This document shows positions 36,661 to 49,949 of a DNA stretch of 64,000 bases, one piece after another; position 1 is the stretch's first letter, and each line of letters starts with the position of its first letter. The notes beneath the pieces were generated by a model. It searched no databases and was not told the DNA's origin. It saw nothing but the letters and a program-made list of their open reading frames with translations. Location of the stretch: assembly GCF_910592395.1 (NCBI RefSeq), contig NC_088310.1, positions 8,625,501 through 8,689,500 on the forward strand. Reading direction: 5' to 3'. The stretch comes from Lineus longissimus (lineage: Eukaryota; Nemertea; Pilidiophora; Heteronemertea; Lineidae). The translations under genes were made by a program, and so were the position numbers.

Positions 36661-39600
36661 TTATTTGAGGTCTTCCGGACAGTCCGGCTGTCTTGACGGA
36701 TGTGCTGCTTTGAAGGCCTCCAGCTGTTCCAACTCGGCATGGACACGCAAGATAACGGGGAATTTAGACATGTCGACTTTGAATCTGTAAGCAAAATTGG
36801 TTGACGTCATCAATTCCAAAAGACTCATGAACTTCGAGGCACCAGCTCCACATTCACATTGAGCAAATTCTTTTGTATCTAGTTAAGAATTATATGGATA
36901 TTGGATGGCTATTCAGGGTAGTTCTGATGAAATAGGAGTACCCAACTAGCGGCACAGATATGGTCAAAATCAAAATCTAATTGTCAGCTCCCAGCCTTAG
37001 GTAATTGATTCAACCCCCGTTGGTCACCTTCCTTAAGCAGTAAAGGCCCACCCGGCTGTTGGACATGCGCGTGGCTGCATGACATTACCTGTCTCCAGCC
37101 CTACACCAAAATAAGGAAGATACGCACCTATTGGCATTATAGACTTGGGGGACGAGACATAAGTCAGCAACGGTAAGGTCATCACCCGAGCAATATTTCC
37201 CAGCTGTTTTTGCAAGCATTTTCTCCAGAGCTGAAAATATGGCATAAAGGGTTTATAAATTTAGAAGCAGAGGTGGAACTTTCCCTTCATGTCAAATCTG
37301 ACCAGCCCTTCCAGCTGGGAACAAAGACACAAGTCTACTGATGAAAAGACACAGGTGGTGGTCATTGGAAGAACAATGGCTAGGGTGCAAGCTAGTCGGT
37401 GGCCACCTTGCATTCGAATTGGAGGCAATAATAGGGTTTCCCAAGACTACAGGAGGCTGGTGATTTTTAACAGTATTCTTGCTGTTGTTGACAATATCAT
37501 AGGAGATCCACTTAAGGTATTGGACCTCATAGAAAGATCGCAACTCACCTTGGAATCCCCTATCAATCCAATGCTTTGCCCATTCCATCTTCTTCTCATC
37601 TCCAACATACTGTAGCACTGACAGGTTCTGAATGGGCTGAATGCCTGATCCTATCAGCTCAGCAATAGCACGGGCCTGAATAGTGGAAAGTATAGTTATT
37701 GTTGTTTTGTTAACAAACACCAGCAGCTGGCATTTAACAAACTGTCAAATCAAACAGGACATCATAAGGTCTCACTAACAAGGAAACTGGAGTGTTCAAA
37801 AGGAAATTTGAAACTAAAAGCCTATATCACACTCAGAAATGTAAAAAGCTGTCGATGATGACAATATTTTTGGGGCAAAGTAAAGATTAATAAGGTGATA
37901 ATTACATTTAGTATTAGGTTCCAACAAAAACAATTCTTTTGTTTCATCACCTCACTCCCAGGTGGCCAAACATGCTTCATTCAGCCCTGCCACCTAGTAG
38001 GCAACTAATGAACTAAAATCTTTGTATCAGTTAAGAGCAGTTGAAATTATATGACTTTTTAAAGGTTTTTGTTTCCATATTTTTTTAATTTGTTGGTGCC
38101 AGTTGGTGAAAATAAAGAAATATTATCATATGATGCCAGCTAATGTGATTAGTAATAGCATAGATTGTTTTTGCAATATACCTCAGCTCGTTTGGCAGGA
38201 TCTTTTGGAAGAATTGGCACATCTGGTCTAGTCTCCTCCAGGTATTCTAAAATGGCAAGCTGAAATAAAAATGAAAGATAGCTCAAATTAGAAAATGGAA
38301 GAGTGAATAAGTGTTGTTTCAAAATTTGGTTTCAGACTTTATTCTTCTTTGCGTTGGACTGGTCAGACTTTTACATTGTTGGTCCTCAAGAACATGACAG
38401 TGTGACGCAAATCTGCCTCTGTGATGTAAATCTGCCCATAGCTTCTCTTGGACATTTTTGGAGAGATGTGGACTCTGGCCAGGCCTTCCCTCGGTTGGTA
38501 ATCAGAGGACAATCTTCCAGGATGTGTTCTGGCCTATCTGCAGAGAAACCGGTTTCAGTCTTTCGGTTCAAAAATCACCAGTTCAAAACTAATGTACAGT
38601 CCAGAAAGTAAATGTCCACCATACTCTGCTGAAAACCGCATTCAATTACCTCATTTTATCTGTGATATTAAAAAAAACCGGTTGACATTTACTTTCTGGT
38701 AGGACTGTACATGTATGACGGTTTTTCAAATAAAAACTTACCGATTGTGTGAGAGTATGACCATCAATGACAAGGGAAGGAACTTGGCCAATTGGGTTTA
38801 CTTCCTTGTAATCATCACTTCGCTGAAAATTAAAGTACTTACATGACTAAGTATCACATGGTCATGATATCATATTTTTTATTCATGTTTTTTGAAACGA
38901 ATTAAAAGGTTTTTCTCGATTTCTGTTGAATAATTTTTCTTTTCATAGCAAATTTTAAACTATCCTACAAAAGCCTTGACTAAATATTAGCAAATCCAGA
39001 GCAAACAATTTAGACAATAGCAGATATCTTTATAAATGAGTGATTACACCAAACGTAAATGTGACCCACCACGGCAAAGTGAGTCGCATGTTGCACAGAA
39101 GATGAGCCTAAAATGACACCAGGACATAATAGAAGAAATTGATATACTCAGATTTCACAAAAGGCTGGCAATAGTGAAATGAAAACCCAGTCCGTCTCAA
39201 CCTGTCAAGCTTGGAGCAACATGCGACTCATTTTGCCATGGCAGGTCACAATGTCCCCAAAAATAATATAAATGCATGATTACACCAAACTTAAAAGTCT
39301 TCAAAAATGATATATTCTCACCTGGTCTCCTTTCACTAGGTGCAGAGCCTTGGTTTCATATTCTATCCCTTTTAGGGCAAGGGCTAGAAAGATGGGAAAA
39401 AAGAACATACATGAAATTTTATATCTTCACCTGAATTCTCTGATGTCAATGTCTTGCTGGATTGAACCACAATTAATATATTCATCAAGGACATTTTTTC
39501 ACATGTTGAAATAAGCATTAGATTTTAATATAATATATAATATAAGTCTGTCATTTATATAGCGCTTCCCAGAACGTTTCAGCTGTTAAAGCGCTTACAG

Positions 39601-40740
39601 CTGATTTTTACCGATAATGTCCATTGAACAGCCAAGTCTTCAAATGCATTCGAAAAGTGTCTTGATCCTCAATCGCCTTTATGTCATTGGGAAGTTTATT
39701 CCATAATCGCGCAGAGGACACTGAAAAACTTCGATCACCAAAGATTGTTCTTGTTCTTTTTACGGCCAGGTTTCTTGAACTTACATCCATAGAACGTGTG
39801 TGACGAGTAATATCCTGATGTTTCACAAGCTGTTCTAGGTAAACGGGTGCCCTTCCATGCAAGATCTTATGTATCAGATTGATAATTTTATACTCGATGC
39901 GCAAGGCCACTGGCAACCAATGAAGGTCTTTAATCACCATTTATCATGGAACAAAATCCAATCTTCAGCTACAGTTTAGATAATGTTTAGGACATTGAAA
40001 GTAAGTTTACTTATGACGTCTTTGACACGAACAGACAGATAAGATCTTTGATCAAACATTTATGATTTTTGTGATGAACTTTGTTCTTCTGTTTTTTTTC
40101 ACTTACCGATTCTGACCCTCCAAGAACATGAGCTGCGAAAGTAAGAGTAGAGTAATGGCTGAAAGAGAGGAATAGAGTATGAATAAGAGACTATCAGGCA
40201 TTGAATGATGTCAATTAAGAGACTTGACATCAAACAACCACCACCTACTCCAACATCACTGTCTAAACACTCCCAAATGTAGTCATAATATGGAACATCT
40301 TATCTACAACACAAGCATAACAAGAGCCACCACATCATATAATTCACCAATTTTCATCTTTCGAATAATGCAGTCTTTGTTTGCTGCTGGTTTGCCGTGG
40401 CTCTCAACGGCTTCCTTTAACTGGTGCACAGTTGACTATGCTATCCAATATGCATGATGGTGATAAATAATTTGAGAGATACCCCACTACCAGCAGGGGC
40501 CCAGGTAGGTCATGAGGTAGGTGGCAGCACCAGTCGTACAACATATTTTTTTAGTTTTTTGGAATAACATAGCAATCTATCACAAAAGCGCACCGTGTCC
40601 ACCAGTCCCAAATTGCTCTACCTATGCTTTGTACTTAGAAATATCGATTGGCGATGTCACATTCTAAAAATTTGATGCGCTGTCTCCATTTTGATCGATT
40701 ATTTATAAATAAACCAAAAAATTCTTACTTTAGCTGCCAT
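36661..40740 (-). CDS. GSTZ1: Maleylacetoacetate isomerase / glutathione S-transferase zeta
   Basis: Exons in transcript order: 40740-40729, 40158-40107, 39383-39322, 38822-38742, 38259-38182, 37675-37549, 37230-37128, 36784-36661. All introns are GT-AG and the phases close to 212 codons plus TAA (the human protein is 216). The enzyme isomerises maleylacetoacetate to fumarylacetoacetate with glutathione in tyrosine breakdown, in cytosol or mitochondria. The thioredoxin-fold domain shows the zeta signature [12 protein letters not shown] (S13, S14, C15), the cis-proline QVPSL and the [17 protein letters not shown] glutathione site. The helical domain carries [17 protein letters not shown] and [20 protein letters not shown]. 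The first coding exon has only four codons (MAAK). It faces golgin-84 head to head. A LINE fragment and a miniature element lie in introns 2 and 3. Confidence 0.96.
39059..39251. mobile_element. TGTGACCCGTCACAGC inverted-repeat element, copy 2, GSTZ1 intron 3
   Basis: It starts TGTGACCCACCACGGCAAAG and ends CATTTTGCCATGGCAGGTCACA. The interior (GATGAGCCTAAAATGACACC, GATTTCAC, TCTCAACCTG) matches copies at 24082-24283 and 48238-48428. Confidence 0.75.
39520..39940 (-). pseudogene. 3' end of a non-LTR retrotransposon (CR1/L2/jockey-like RT C-terminus)
   Basis: On the minus strand, 39940-39608 is open for 110 codons. It contains [39 protein letters not shown] and [10 protein letters not shown], the conserved C-terminal tail of reverse transcriptase proteins in CR1/L2/Rex-type LINEs. 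The 3' end has AGCGCTATATAAATGACAGA and a TA-rich tail (39520-39543), typical for these elements. The copy is truncated at its 5' end and lies antisense to nothing, in GSTZ1 intron 2 on the gene's own strand. Confidence 0.88.
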
Positions 40741-41344
40741 CTTGAGTTCTTTACCCGAGTAACTCTCGTTCGATCAACCTAGGTGCGTGGATCTTGAGTG
40801 CGTGTATTTAAACCTTTTCACCATACAAATGACATACGCTTAATTAGCGCCATCAAGGTTGACTCCGATTCACGCACTGATGAGCTCGTTCGATTGAACA
40901 CGTCGCCATTACTGTTTTGTAAATAAAACTAAAATTGGTGAGGATAGGACCTAAATAACTCTATTTTTTAACCACTATCTTTTGTTTTGATTCCTGTGAC
41001 ATTCATAACATAATTGTGGTTTGCATTATTCATCTTCGTAACTAAAGTAAAATGCAGTTTGATGGGTTGGAGGATCTGTAGAAGGAGAAAAAACTGGAGT
41101 GAAAATGTTCAGGTTTTGAGACTTGTACAAGATAATTAGATATATACACACAATGAATGACACATGACAGAGCCTACACATACTCAATTCTGCACCGCAA
41201 TATGTGTCATGGCCCCAGTCATGTACATAGTAAATTGTATCCAGTTGGTCGTGTATGTCACTTTTAGAAGTCATGTTGGTGATATTCTTGCTCATTACGC
41301 TTTGTGTCATCATTTTACATGTAACATCTTTTCCTATTTCATAG
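40741..41344. promoter_or_regulatory. Shared head-to-head interval of GSTZ1 and golgin-84
   Basis: Only 640 bp separate the two start codons, which point away from each other. The interval must hold the GSTZ1 promoter and the promoter plus first untranslated exon of golgin-84, whose start-codon exon has an acceptor (TTTCATAG) ending at 41344. CTCGTTCGAT occurs twice, at 40765 and 40885. No TATA box was placed. A bidirectional promoter is inferred. Confidence 0.55.
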
Positions 41345-41380
41345 GCAAGTGGTGACTACCACTGTTAGTTCTGGCACAAG

Positions 41381-44300
41381 ATGTCATGGCTTTTGAAAAA
41401 TGCTGAAGACTTCCTCAACAAGGTGGACCAGTCTGCAGCGGATGCTCTTCAAAAAGATGAGGATGCAAAACGGGCGAAACGAAGTTACAAAGCTCCCGAA
41501 CGAAAGACTGAACCGTCAATTGATAAAAATGTCACCTCTAAACCCCTGGTGTCGTACACAAAGTCCGATTCCCAGAACTCTCTGCCATATTCTGTGAGCG
41601 TCCCAGCTAATCTTAGTAAACTTAACCCAGGTCATAGTTCAGGGAACGCTGCTTCTGTAAATAAACCAAGGCCTTCATTTTCTAATCCTTCTAACGGATC
41701 AGCAATAAGGAAGAAGGACAAGGATGCAGAATTATTTGAGTTCTTGAACAGTGAGGAACCCGTTGATAACAATGCTCAGAAAATTGAACGGATAAATCCT
41801 GTGTTCAGTCATTCGAGGCAGTCAAGTACATCGTCTGTGGTTTCTAATAAAAGTGGTAAGATGATGGAAGTGCAAGGGGCCACGTCTGTCGCACCGTCTG
41901 CAGCTGACCATGGGAAAACTATTGCCAGTAAGTTTACTGTGTTTGCCGTTATAACAGATATACCTCAGTGCTAGGCATTCCAAATGTTGTCACTGGGCTT
42001 AAAAATGTAAAAACACTTTTGCTATTCACATTTTCAGTTGGACTAAATTTTCTGTTTGTCATAGAACAACCACATCCAAATTAGTTTTACCATCACTTGG
42101 GTAGTGTCTACATGTAATGTAAGCAGCGGGAACTACCCACAGATGTGGATAACTGCATGGTTTTCCCCGGCGTTGGATTAATTTCCATGTGAGTTATCGG
42201 CTTAGCGATTGCATCTCACCACAAAGTCTGTGGAACCCGGAAACTGCTGGGTTTCCTGCTGTACTTGATGGAAATTGACCTTAATGCGACTTTCTTCTCT
42301 CTCAGTACCTATCACAGATGAAAACGATTCCGGAGGTAGTCAGCCAGAAGTGTTTGACGACACACATTCCAATGGTCCGTCTAGTCATGCCAGTGGGCAC
42401 CAGAGTCGTGGCGATGATGATCACCTACAGCAGCAACAGCTTTCGTCGCTCGAGTTGGAGAACAAATTGTTACGGAGCGAGGTGGCATCGTTGAATCAGG
42501 AGATGGCTTCCGTCATACAGAGGGCAAGGGATTCGCAAGATGGTATGTATTCAACAAATATACATGTTATCTAAAATGTCTGAATAGTTTTGAAATCGTT
42601 TGAAATACAGTTTACCTGTGAGACTCTAGTGAGTTATAACGGTCGGGCACCTGCAAGAATGACAAACCTCGTAGAAAAGCTCCAGAAAATGTATTTTTGT
42701 TATTTCAAGCATGTTCATCAACTTTCCTTTGATACTCTAGAATTACAGAAGACAAAAGCAAAGCTTGTATCCTATCAACAACAGATGTCAGCGAGTGACC
42801 AAATGTCACGAGAACTACAGTCAAGAGAAGCAGATCTGACTGAAGCGTTGAAAGCCAAGGATTCACAGCTCGGAGTGCTGAGGGTACGCTTTGAAGAAAC
42901 TGATAAAGAACTGCAGGAGAAGAAGACCACTATTGAATCGCTGAAAAGTCACAATAGCAGGTAATTTGACATTTTTGTCTTCCTGTACCTTTATAAAGAT
43001 AGCCACAATGTGCTTTGTCCATACAGAAAGATTCTTTTCAACAAGAAAGTGGTACAGTAGTGCTTAATATATCGGAATTGGACTTGAAAGTAAGACTCAA
43101 AGTCATGGACTCAGCAAGCAATAACTTGAATGAGGGGTGAGTTGTTCAAAGAATCAAAGCCTGGTTAGGTTAGTTAATAGTAGTATAGTATTTAACAGTC
43201 ATAAGTTTTTTGTGGCCGCCTCTGAAGTTCATGGAACCCTCGAGGTTGCACTAAAACATGGCGGGACCCTTGTCTTGAGATTCCGCTACATGGCGGTGGC
43301 ATACTGTCAGCTAAACCTAATGGAGCTAACTTGGTGACAGGCTAAGGCAACTGGCTAAAGCAACTGTTAGGAAATAGTGGACCTTTGATCAACTGGGCCC
43401 AAAGTGACACCTGGCACTGACAATGTGCTATAGACTAATACTCACATCACCATTGTCATTCACTTGATGCCTAAGAACGAAAACTCCCCATTTATGAGAA
43501 ATCAACTTTAGTAAGACTTATGGAGTAATAATCAATCTCTGGCTGCGTGACTTTCAGAATCTTACAAGATCACACCCAGTCGACCGGTGTCCAGAGTCAG
43601 GCATTTGACAGTATGAAAGAGAAGTTGAATGAGGCTGATATGGCCTTGCAGAGAGAGAAGGAAACGTATAGAAAGGTACAGGAAGAGTCAATGCAGAGGC
43701 AGAGCCAACTCGAGATGGAGCAGAAGAGTCTTGCTGAGGCTTTGACCAGTGCTCAGAGGAAGTTGAATGAAGAGAAAGGTGAGTGCTATAATCATTTTCC
43801 TTGGCAAATGTGAGAGCAAAATCCGTCTAAGACTGAAATTGGGACACCAATTTGATGAATGTTTTCCCAATGGGAGATGGAAGCTTTCTCGACTCCTCTT
43901 GCTTCTGTTACTGAGTACTTTTAATGCCCTTTCTAGCTGCCTTTTGCATTTTCTCCTCACAACCTGTCAAAACTATCAATATCATTCCAGTGATGTTCCT
44001 GCAGACACAGGGCCCATAAATCATGTCAGTATGTGTGTTAGGGCCTCCTATGCCTCTTATTGTAATCTGTACCAGTTAATGTTATTATTGTTAAGTTAGA
44101 AATATCACCTATTTCAGGACGGAGTGGTGAACTGACCTCTCAGATCAAGGTACTGAAGAGTGGCAATGAAGCTGCTAAACGTGAATTATCCGACTACAAG
44201 GAGAAGGCGGCTAGGATCCTACAGGTAATGAGCTAACAGTGTCCATCATACAGCTCGACTTTAAGTGTGCATGGACTTGGTCAATATTTGAAGAAGTTAT

Positions 44301-47300
44301 AGTGGTAGCCCTATACTATGTAAATCTGGTGGACTACCTTAGTGTTGTTCACTTTTTAGGTGCCTGGACAGGCCTACTTATGGCCTAAATGGGAGGTAGA
44401 CGGTGTCACTTTGAAATCTCTTTGAGGTGTCTTTTGGGTTTTGAGCCTTATTCATGGAATTTGTAAAATAAAAAAAAGAAAGTTGATTTTCAAAAAACGG
44501 ATTTTTGTGGGTTAGGAAGCTGGTAATAATGATAAATAATGATGATGAGACAATAGTGGTTTTCTCCTTTGAATACCAAACCGTGTCTCCTTTTCTCTCT
44601 GTAGGGCAAGGATAAGCTGATTGCTACTCTAAAGGATGGTGCCAATGCTGCGGCAGTAGGTGCGTCATCAGGATCGGAAGCAAGCAGCATCACTGCTACT
44701 ATCGAGCTTGAAGAAGTCAGGCAAGAGAAGGAGATGTATCGAGAGGAGCTACAGCAATGTCGCATGAATATTGAGAATCTCCGTCTGGAAATTCAGGTTT
44801 GTTGATGGACTCTTTCTCTCTTTGCTGCTGCTTTCTGATAGACAGCTGTCTCAAATCTGTAAATTAACAAATACAAAAGGGTACGTGATGGTACTATTGG
44901 TTGTTAGATTTTAAGATCCTCTCCTCTTGTTTGCCGAGGGTCAATGAGGCTAGCCTAAGCACTTTGGATTGCATTTCAGCCTAAATAAACATCAGCCTCA
45001 AAAGTTTAAAGCTATGCCCATTAATTGTCTGTGGTACCTTTTGAGTTAGGTCCCAAAATGTTTATCTTTGACGAAGTTTTCATTATTTGGATCTTATTGT
45101 TGTGGTTTGAAAAACCAGACAGAAAGCGGGGATGGTAACAGATCTCATTTGGTATCTAACTCAATATCGACCACAGACTATGGTTTACGAGAGATCCAAT
45201 AAACTGTTTGGGTTTGTATATAGGTACTCTCCCACGGTTTGAATCATATCAATTTGCAAATACTCTCAACTCAGCTCTATAGTATAAGACCAGGTTTATA
45301 ATACTGCCCAATACCACATTTATGATGTTTATTCATAAGGATATTCATCCAGGTTAGGGGTCTTAGGCCTATAAAAATTCTCGTCAGACCTCAATGCTGG
45401 GAATCATGATTTTGGGTAATCCTACATGTATGATTAACATAAACATATATTTAATGGGCGGGCAAGAAATATATGATCTGGTCTTATAAAGCCGAGTGTG
45501 AGTATATATATATATATAGATGTAGGAGCTTTTTCTTACTGAATATTGTTTTGACGAGTGTAGGATTTGGAGACTCAGAATCAGACTGATCACGACAATG
45601 CTCAAGATACTATCGGCAGTCTTGAGGAGCAACTGACTTCAGAGAAGAGGAAAAAAGAGGATGCTGAGCAGGAGATTCTCAAACAAAAACAGGTGAGTAG
45701 CTATCGAGGAATAACTATAGATCTACAAAGTTAACCTCCTGCACCATCTGACTGTCGAGCAACTTGAGTCAATACTCTTGTACGGTTTGAAAAGCGCTAT
45801 GAGAACTTTTCATTTCATGGAACAAAACTATTGTTTTGGACTCTACAGGTTTTCTAAGGTTGCACAGTGAGAAACTCCTCGTCCCACTGATTTCTATAGC
45901 CAATATTTTAAATACAGTAGAACCTCTCTATTAAGGAACCCTCGGGACTGACAATTACTGTCCTTTGTAGAGGGTGTCCTAACTAGAGAGATCAAATTGA
46001 ATGGAAACAGCCATTGAATGGACCAAAACTAGTGTCCTTTAGAGAGGTTGTCCTTAATAGAGAGGTCTGTTAAGTGAGGTTCTTATGTATTGTTGCCTTT
46101 GCAGGAATTGAGATATGCACACGAGGAGCTTCTAAAGCAGAAGACGAATTTCTCATCACGGCTACAAGAGAAGGATGTGGAGATAGATAAACTACGACAG
46201 CAAATGCAGGTCAAACAGAATGGCAGTACCTCCCAGGCAGAATTGGAGAATCGCTTGCATGCCCTAACAGAGAGTCTCATACAGAAACAGACCATGCTTG
46301 AAGCGCTGGGGACCGAGAAGAATTCCCTGGGATTGCAGTTAGAACGACTAGAGGTTGGTGCATATTATTCTTGGTTCGTGTACTTTGTAAAGCTTTTTTA
46401 ACACTGCACTCTGTTTGTGATTTTTTGACCTTTTGATTATTAAGAAAAAGCTAAAAGCAGTATTGCTCGATAAATAGTTGGTCGTATGGAAGTGGGATCA
46501 GTTTGTGTCCGGGTAATGTTATTGACACTTCGTTAACGTCCTCTCTTATCTTTCAGAGGCAATACAAAGATATTCAGTCGTCTGCTATGAGGGCGTCTGC
46601 CACACATGTACACATATCAGAAGAGGATGAAGGGGGTATGTATCATTATGTAATCAATGCTATCTGTTATGACTCTAGATCAGCCCAAATCCACTAATAA
46701 ATCACCTTCGGTGATGGGGCCGAGTGTGTCAACGACAAAGAAATAAAGGAAATCCCTCCACATATTGGATGGGTTGACGTATCTTATACATGTACTGTGG
46801 AAGCATGATGATACATCAGCCCTCCCTCAAAATGTTAGCCCTGGTTCATCCTGGGTAAACTTCTGATGTCTACCAGTGTTGAACCTTGATAATTCCTGAT
46901 ATTTTCCAATGGTAAATGTTCGTCCATTTTGATCCCGGGTAACTCCCAGGGTATTAGTTTTCCTGATTCTTCAGGCTGCAAGTCATTCATGAGGATGGGG
47001 TATCTTTCTTGCCGGGGCATATGCACCAGCAACTAGGATATCAATTGCTATATTGTAAAAGGTTAGCTCATTATATACTTGGAGCTGCATACTGTTGTTT
47101 TCATGAATTCTTGCATCTGTTTTCAGCCCGACAACGACTACCAGTGTTCATGCGTGAATCCCCGATCGACACGAAAGTAGCAAGAGGAGTAAAGAGGGCA
47201 GTTAACACTTTGGATCGTTTTGGGTAACTATCTTTTTAGCTTTTGGCCTTTTAGGCTGTAAATTTTTCAATCAGATTAATATATGTATATGTTTATTCGT

Positions 47301-48055
47301 ATAAGATTACAAAATCAGATACACTTGATAACTGTGCAGTGCTTAGATTACATGGTGCAAAAATTTACAATTTCTTAAACATAAAGGATTTGCTTGAAAG
47401 CCTGGTGCTTGTCAAAGGCCACTTTCTTTGCTTATAAGTGTACATGTAGCTGGTCCTGCTATCACAGTTCACGTGCTGCTCTTGGAAGCAGTAAGTTTTG
47501 CTTTGAGAAGAATACATGTAAGCAACACATTGCATACATGATTAACGATGAGCATGCTGGTTAAAAGATCATCGCAACAATTGTCTGAAGCAAGCCCTCG
47601 CATACACTTACTCCAGCTAATTCTTTCTCTTTGTTTTAGAATTAAAATTGGCGTGTTCCTTAAGAGATACCCGTTTGCAAGAATATTTGTCCTTCTCTAC
47701 ATGGTGAGTATGCTCTTCAAGCATTCTGCATAAAGATTGAATGATACTGTGAAAACCTAAGCGGGCAAAGAAGGTCCCCCTTTCCATCACATGAGTGTAC
47801 CAGGCCGGCAATCAAATCTGGGACCACAGAGGTGATTTGCACGGATGTAGAGCGAAATCCTTTTAAGTTGTGAATAGGTCTGGCTGGAATTAAATCCACA
47901 GTGACAATAACTGTCAATGTCACAAACTTTTTTCATTTGGTTTTCAGCTGGTGCTCCATTTCTGGGTGACGATAGTTATGATGACGTACCAGCCAGAGAT
48001 CCATGGTGTGGACTACGTACATCCACAGGCACCGAACATGCAGGGGCTGCATTAG
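41381..48055 (+). CDS. GOLGA5: Golgin-84 (golgin subfamily A member 5)
   Basis: Exons: 41381-41927, 42306-42542, 42741-42960, 43558-43778, 44118-44224, 44605-44796, 45564-45692, 46105-46353, 46557-46635, 47127-47223, 47640-47703, 47948-48055. Phases close to 749 codons plus TAG (human 731). Golgin-84 tethers vesicles at the cis-Golgi and in intra-Golgi transport, and is anchored by its tail. The N-terminus MSWLLKNAEDFLNKVDQSAA matches the family. Residues ~190-250 are acidic and glutamine-rich, and ~220-620 are heptad-like coiled coil (LELENKLLRSEVASL onward). The end has GIKIGVFLKRYPFARIFVLL and a hydrophobic stretch through LVLHFWVTIVMMTY, the single membrane anchor, with a short lumenal tail. 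The ATG exon carries 36 nt of 5' untranslated sequence behind an acceptor, so there is an upstream non-coding exon. Confidence 0.96.
45916..46085. mobile_element. GAGAGGTTCTACT-family repeat in golgin-84 intron 7, next to the exon 8 acceptor
   Basis: It starts AGTAGAACCTCTCTATTAAG, carries CTCGGGACTGACA, AGAGAGATCAAATTGAATGG, AAAACTAGTGTCCTTTAGAG and TCCTTAATAGAGAGGTC, and ends GTGAGGTTCT. It is colinear with 63651-63835. Its end lies only about 20 nt from the exon at 46105. Confidence 0.75.
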
Positions 48056-49851
48056 GAGCAACAGTCAGAACACATTAATGAACAGCTAAGATATAAGCAG
48101 ACGACTCCAATATAAATAACATTTGGGAATGAGTTTCAGCATTTGGGGAGAGGACATTGTGAAATAATGGAAGCAGTGATAAAAGATGGGCAAACAAACT
48201 AGTCATTTGTAAGATGCAAGGCATCTGAGAAACGCAATTGTGACCCGTCACAGCAAAACTAGGCGCATGTCGCACAGAAGATGAGCCTTAATGACACCAG
48301 GAGATAATGGAAGAAATTGATGTGCTCATATTTCACAAAAGGCAGACAATAGAGAAATGAACAGTCTGTCTCAACCTGCCAAGCTCAGAGCGACATGCGT
48401 CTGGTTTTGCTGTGACGGGTCACAATTATGACATTTTCTCAGATGCCTTGTTTATACATCTTGCTCATTGTGTAAGTATATAAAAGTAGAAAGTGTTTGC
48501 TCCATGTATTTTAATACATGTAGCTGTGGTTTTGCTAAAGTGATCGTTAAAGCAAAATGTGGAAGCAGTGGTCTTTGGTTTCAGAGTAAACACTCTGTAT
48601 TATGAGTTGAAGATAAAGAAACTGTGAAACTTTGCACCCATTTAATACATCGGCAATACCAAGTGTACTTAATTATTACAGGTTACAGACAAAGTTGTCT
48701 TTCATGATATACATGTACATGTACATGTACGCATATGGTGCATGTGTATTTGATCTGTATCCATGTTCACATGTACGTATACGCATACGTTTCTTGCTTT
48801 TACTTGTATATCTTCTGCAAACCAAATTTAAAGGCCAACACTGTGTACATTGTTTTTGTGTGTGACACAAGTAAATGGATATAAACTAAACATTGCCACT
48901 GTACAGTTACGAGACACGTCAACATATGTAATGAAAATTGACCTTTAGAGTAAGTATGTATTGGTATTCACAACAGCGGTGTTGGATGTTTATATTCATT
49001 GTGTATTTACAAGTTTCAAATTCTATTTCAAATTTTGAACCAGCGACATTTGCCTTTAAAGCTTGACAGATCTAAAGGAAGGAAAGGAAAGGATCTAAGA
49101 GTTTCATGAGTAGGCAGATTACTGTTTGTGCATCAGATGGGATGCAGTCACACGCCCACTGGGTTTGAATTGAAGTCTCAGATCAGCTTTGTAAAGATGA
49201 GGCTATCATGTACAGCAGCTGAGACAAGGCCATATATCAAGTACATGTAGAACAGTGTACATAGATCATAGACTTATTTTTGTAAAAATTATCCAATATT
49301 CTATCCCTGCTGTATAACATAAGACTAGTCCCTTGGGGGGTATTACTGGTAGTTGGTGGTGTATGAAAAAAAGTTAAGGATGGAGTTTGTGGTCAAAATC
49401 TACTCGGAGGTTGTCGTCCAATTTCACACTTCAACCCTGGTCTATCCAAAAACGTTTCAGTAGAAATCAGATGAGCTGGTCAACAAGCCCTACCAGCAGT
49501 ATTTCTGACTGGTACCCCAAAATACCGACATGGGTAGGGTGAAGCCATTTCGAGAATGACCTGCCTAAACTTGACTGGGGTTTGAGCCGGGAACCTCTTG
49601 ACCATTGGCTGAGAGTCTAAGCCACTAGTTGTAGACATTGTAATCTTCGATGGTAGATTTCAGGTGCGATTTGTCAATTTCTCCCTGGCTATACAAAAAC
49701 ATTTGGATGCTTTCTGCCACTTGCGAGCATCCGTTGTCCTCCATTTTATGTCTGTAAATTGTACATTTAACCTCTTATACATGTCACTTTTGTGGTTGAT
49801 GACACGGTCATAAAATGTAGTGTAAATAAGCTGTACGTGTATTTAAATAAA
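48056..49851 (+). other. Golgin-84 3' untranslated region (probable)
   Basis: No other gene is seen. It contains a large hairpin element (48217-48450), a TACATG repeat near 48710-48730 and a dispersed repeat fragment (48955-49035). AATAAA at 49846-49851 is a plausible polyadenylation signal, which would give a 3' untranslated region of about 1.8 kb. Without transcripts the true end is unknown. Confidence 0.4.
48217..48450. mobile_element. TGTGACCCGTCACAGC element copy 3, inside a longer hairpin
   Basis: The core 48238-48428 starts TTGTGACCCGTCACAGCAAA and ends TTTGCTGTGACGGGTCACAA, with terminal inverted repeats of about 36 bp continuing into GCGCATGTCGC and GCGACATGCG. Outside it, CAAGGCATCTGAGAAA (48217) and TTTCTCAGATGCCTTG (48435) are again exact complements, so the palindrome extends beyond the family core. 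If transcribed with golgin-84 it would form a long hairpin. Confidence 0.85.
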
Positions 49852-49949
49852 CTCTAACTGGTATCTAAAATACTTTATTAGAGGTGTGTTTTTTAATGCC
49901 AGTCAGCATGTGAAGTCATTTGTGTGAATAACTGGTATCTGCCTCACTT

